This document shows, piece by piece, positions 5,387 to 5,390 of a stretch of DNA of 5,390 nucleotides; position 1 is the stretch's first letter, and each line of letters begins with the position of its first letter. Source of the stretch: Candidatus Methanoplasma sp. Lineage in GTDB: Archaea > Thermoplasmatota > Thermoplasmata > Methanomassiliicoccales > Methanomethylophilaceae. The notes beneath the pieces are model-generated. The model did no database searches, was not told where the DNA came from, and was given only the letters and a program-made list of their open reading frames with translations. The stretch is from positions 1 to 5,390 of the forward strand of contig JAISVN010000061.1 in NCBI GenBank assembly GCA_031271555.1, written 5' to 3'. Both the position numbers and the translations under genes were made by a program.

Positions 5387-5390
5387 GCCG

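Overview
The window is a gene-dense stretch of archaeal chromosome. The archaeal signs are an archaeal-type tRNA Cm56 methyltransferase, a stand-alone archaeal Elp3, two small PRC-barrel proteins, TATA-box promoters instead of -35/-10 boxes, and a divergent thioredoxin reductase. The moderately GC-rich coding style (GCC, AGG, ATA and GAG codons common), the gene set and the fact that all nine genes end in TGA suggest a Thermoplasmata-like methanogen, perhaps Methanomassiliicoccales. That placement is an inference from protein style, not a search result. No mobile element, CRISPR array, tRNA or rRNA is visible, and no gene-free stretch exceeds 75 bases.

Layout: (1) Positions 1-1065, plus strand: trm56 (its first few codons lie outside the window), overlapped by an HD-domain phosphohydrolase-like gene. 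(2) 1057-1311, minus strand: a PRC-barrel protein, tail-to-tail with the HD gene. (3) 1312-1385: a 74-base divergent promoter with one A/T box that can serve both directions. (4) 1386-3095, plus strand: a tight operon of thioredoxin, a thioredoxin-reductase-like flavoprotein and an XRE-type regulator with a C-terminal sensor-like domain. (5) 3096-3139: a short promoter. (6) 3140-5154, plus strand: a winged-helix regulator followed by elp3. (7) 5147-5386, minus strand: a second PRC-barrel protein, tail-to-tail with elp3.

The most striking point is in elp3. Its normal N-terminal segment is present, in frame, starts with an ATGA overlap and has a good ribosome binding site, but an in-frame TAA at 3715-3717 separates it from the rest of the protein. 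The remainder is intact, with the radical-SAM cysteines and the acetyltransferase domain. This is a nonsense mutation, a sequence error, or a case of reinitiation or readthrough. The second point is that the thioredoxin reductase lacks the usual NADPH-binding signatures, so it probably draws electrons from another donor. By function the window joins tRNA modification (Trm56 at C56, Elp3 at wobble U34), thiol redox control (Trx, TrxR and a linked regulator) and two PRC-barrel proteins of the type linked to archaeal cell division in haloarchaea.
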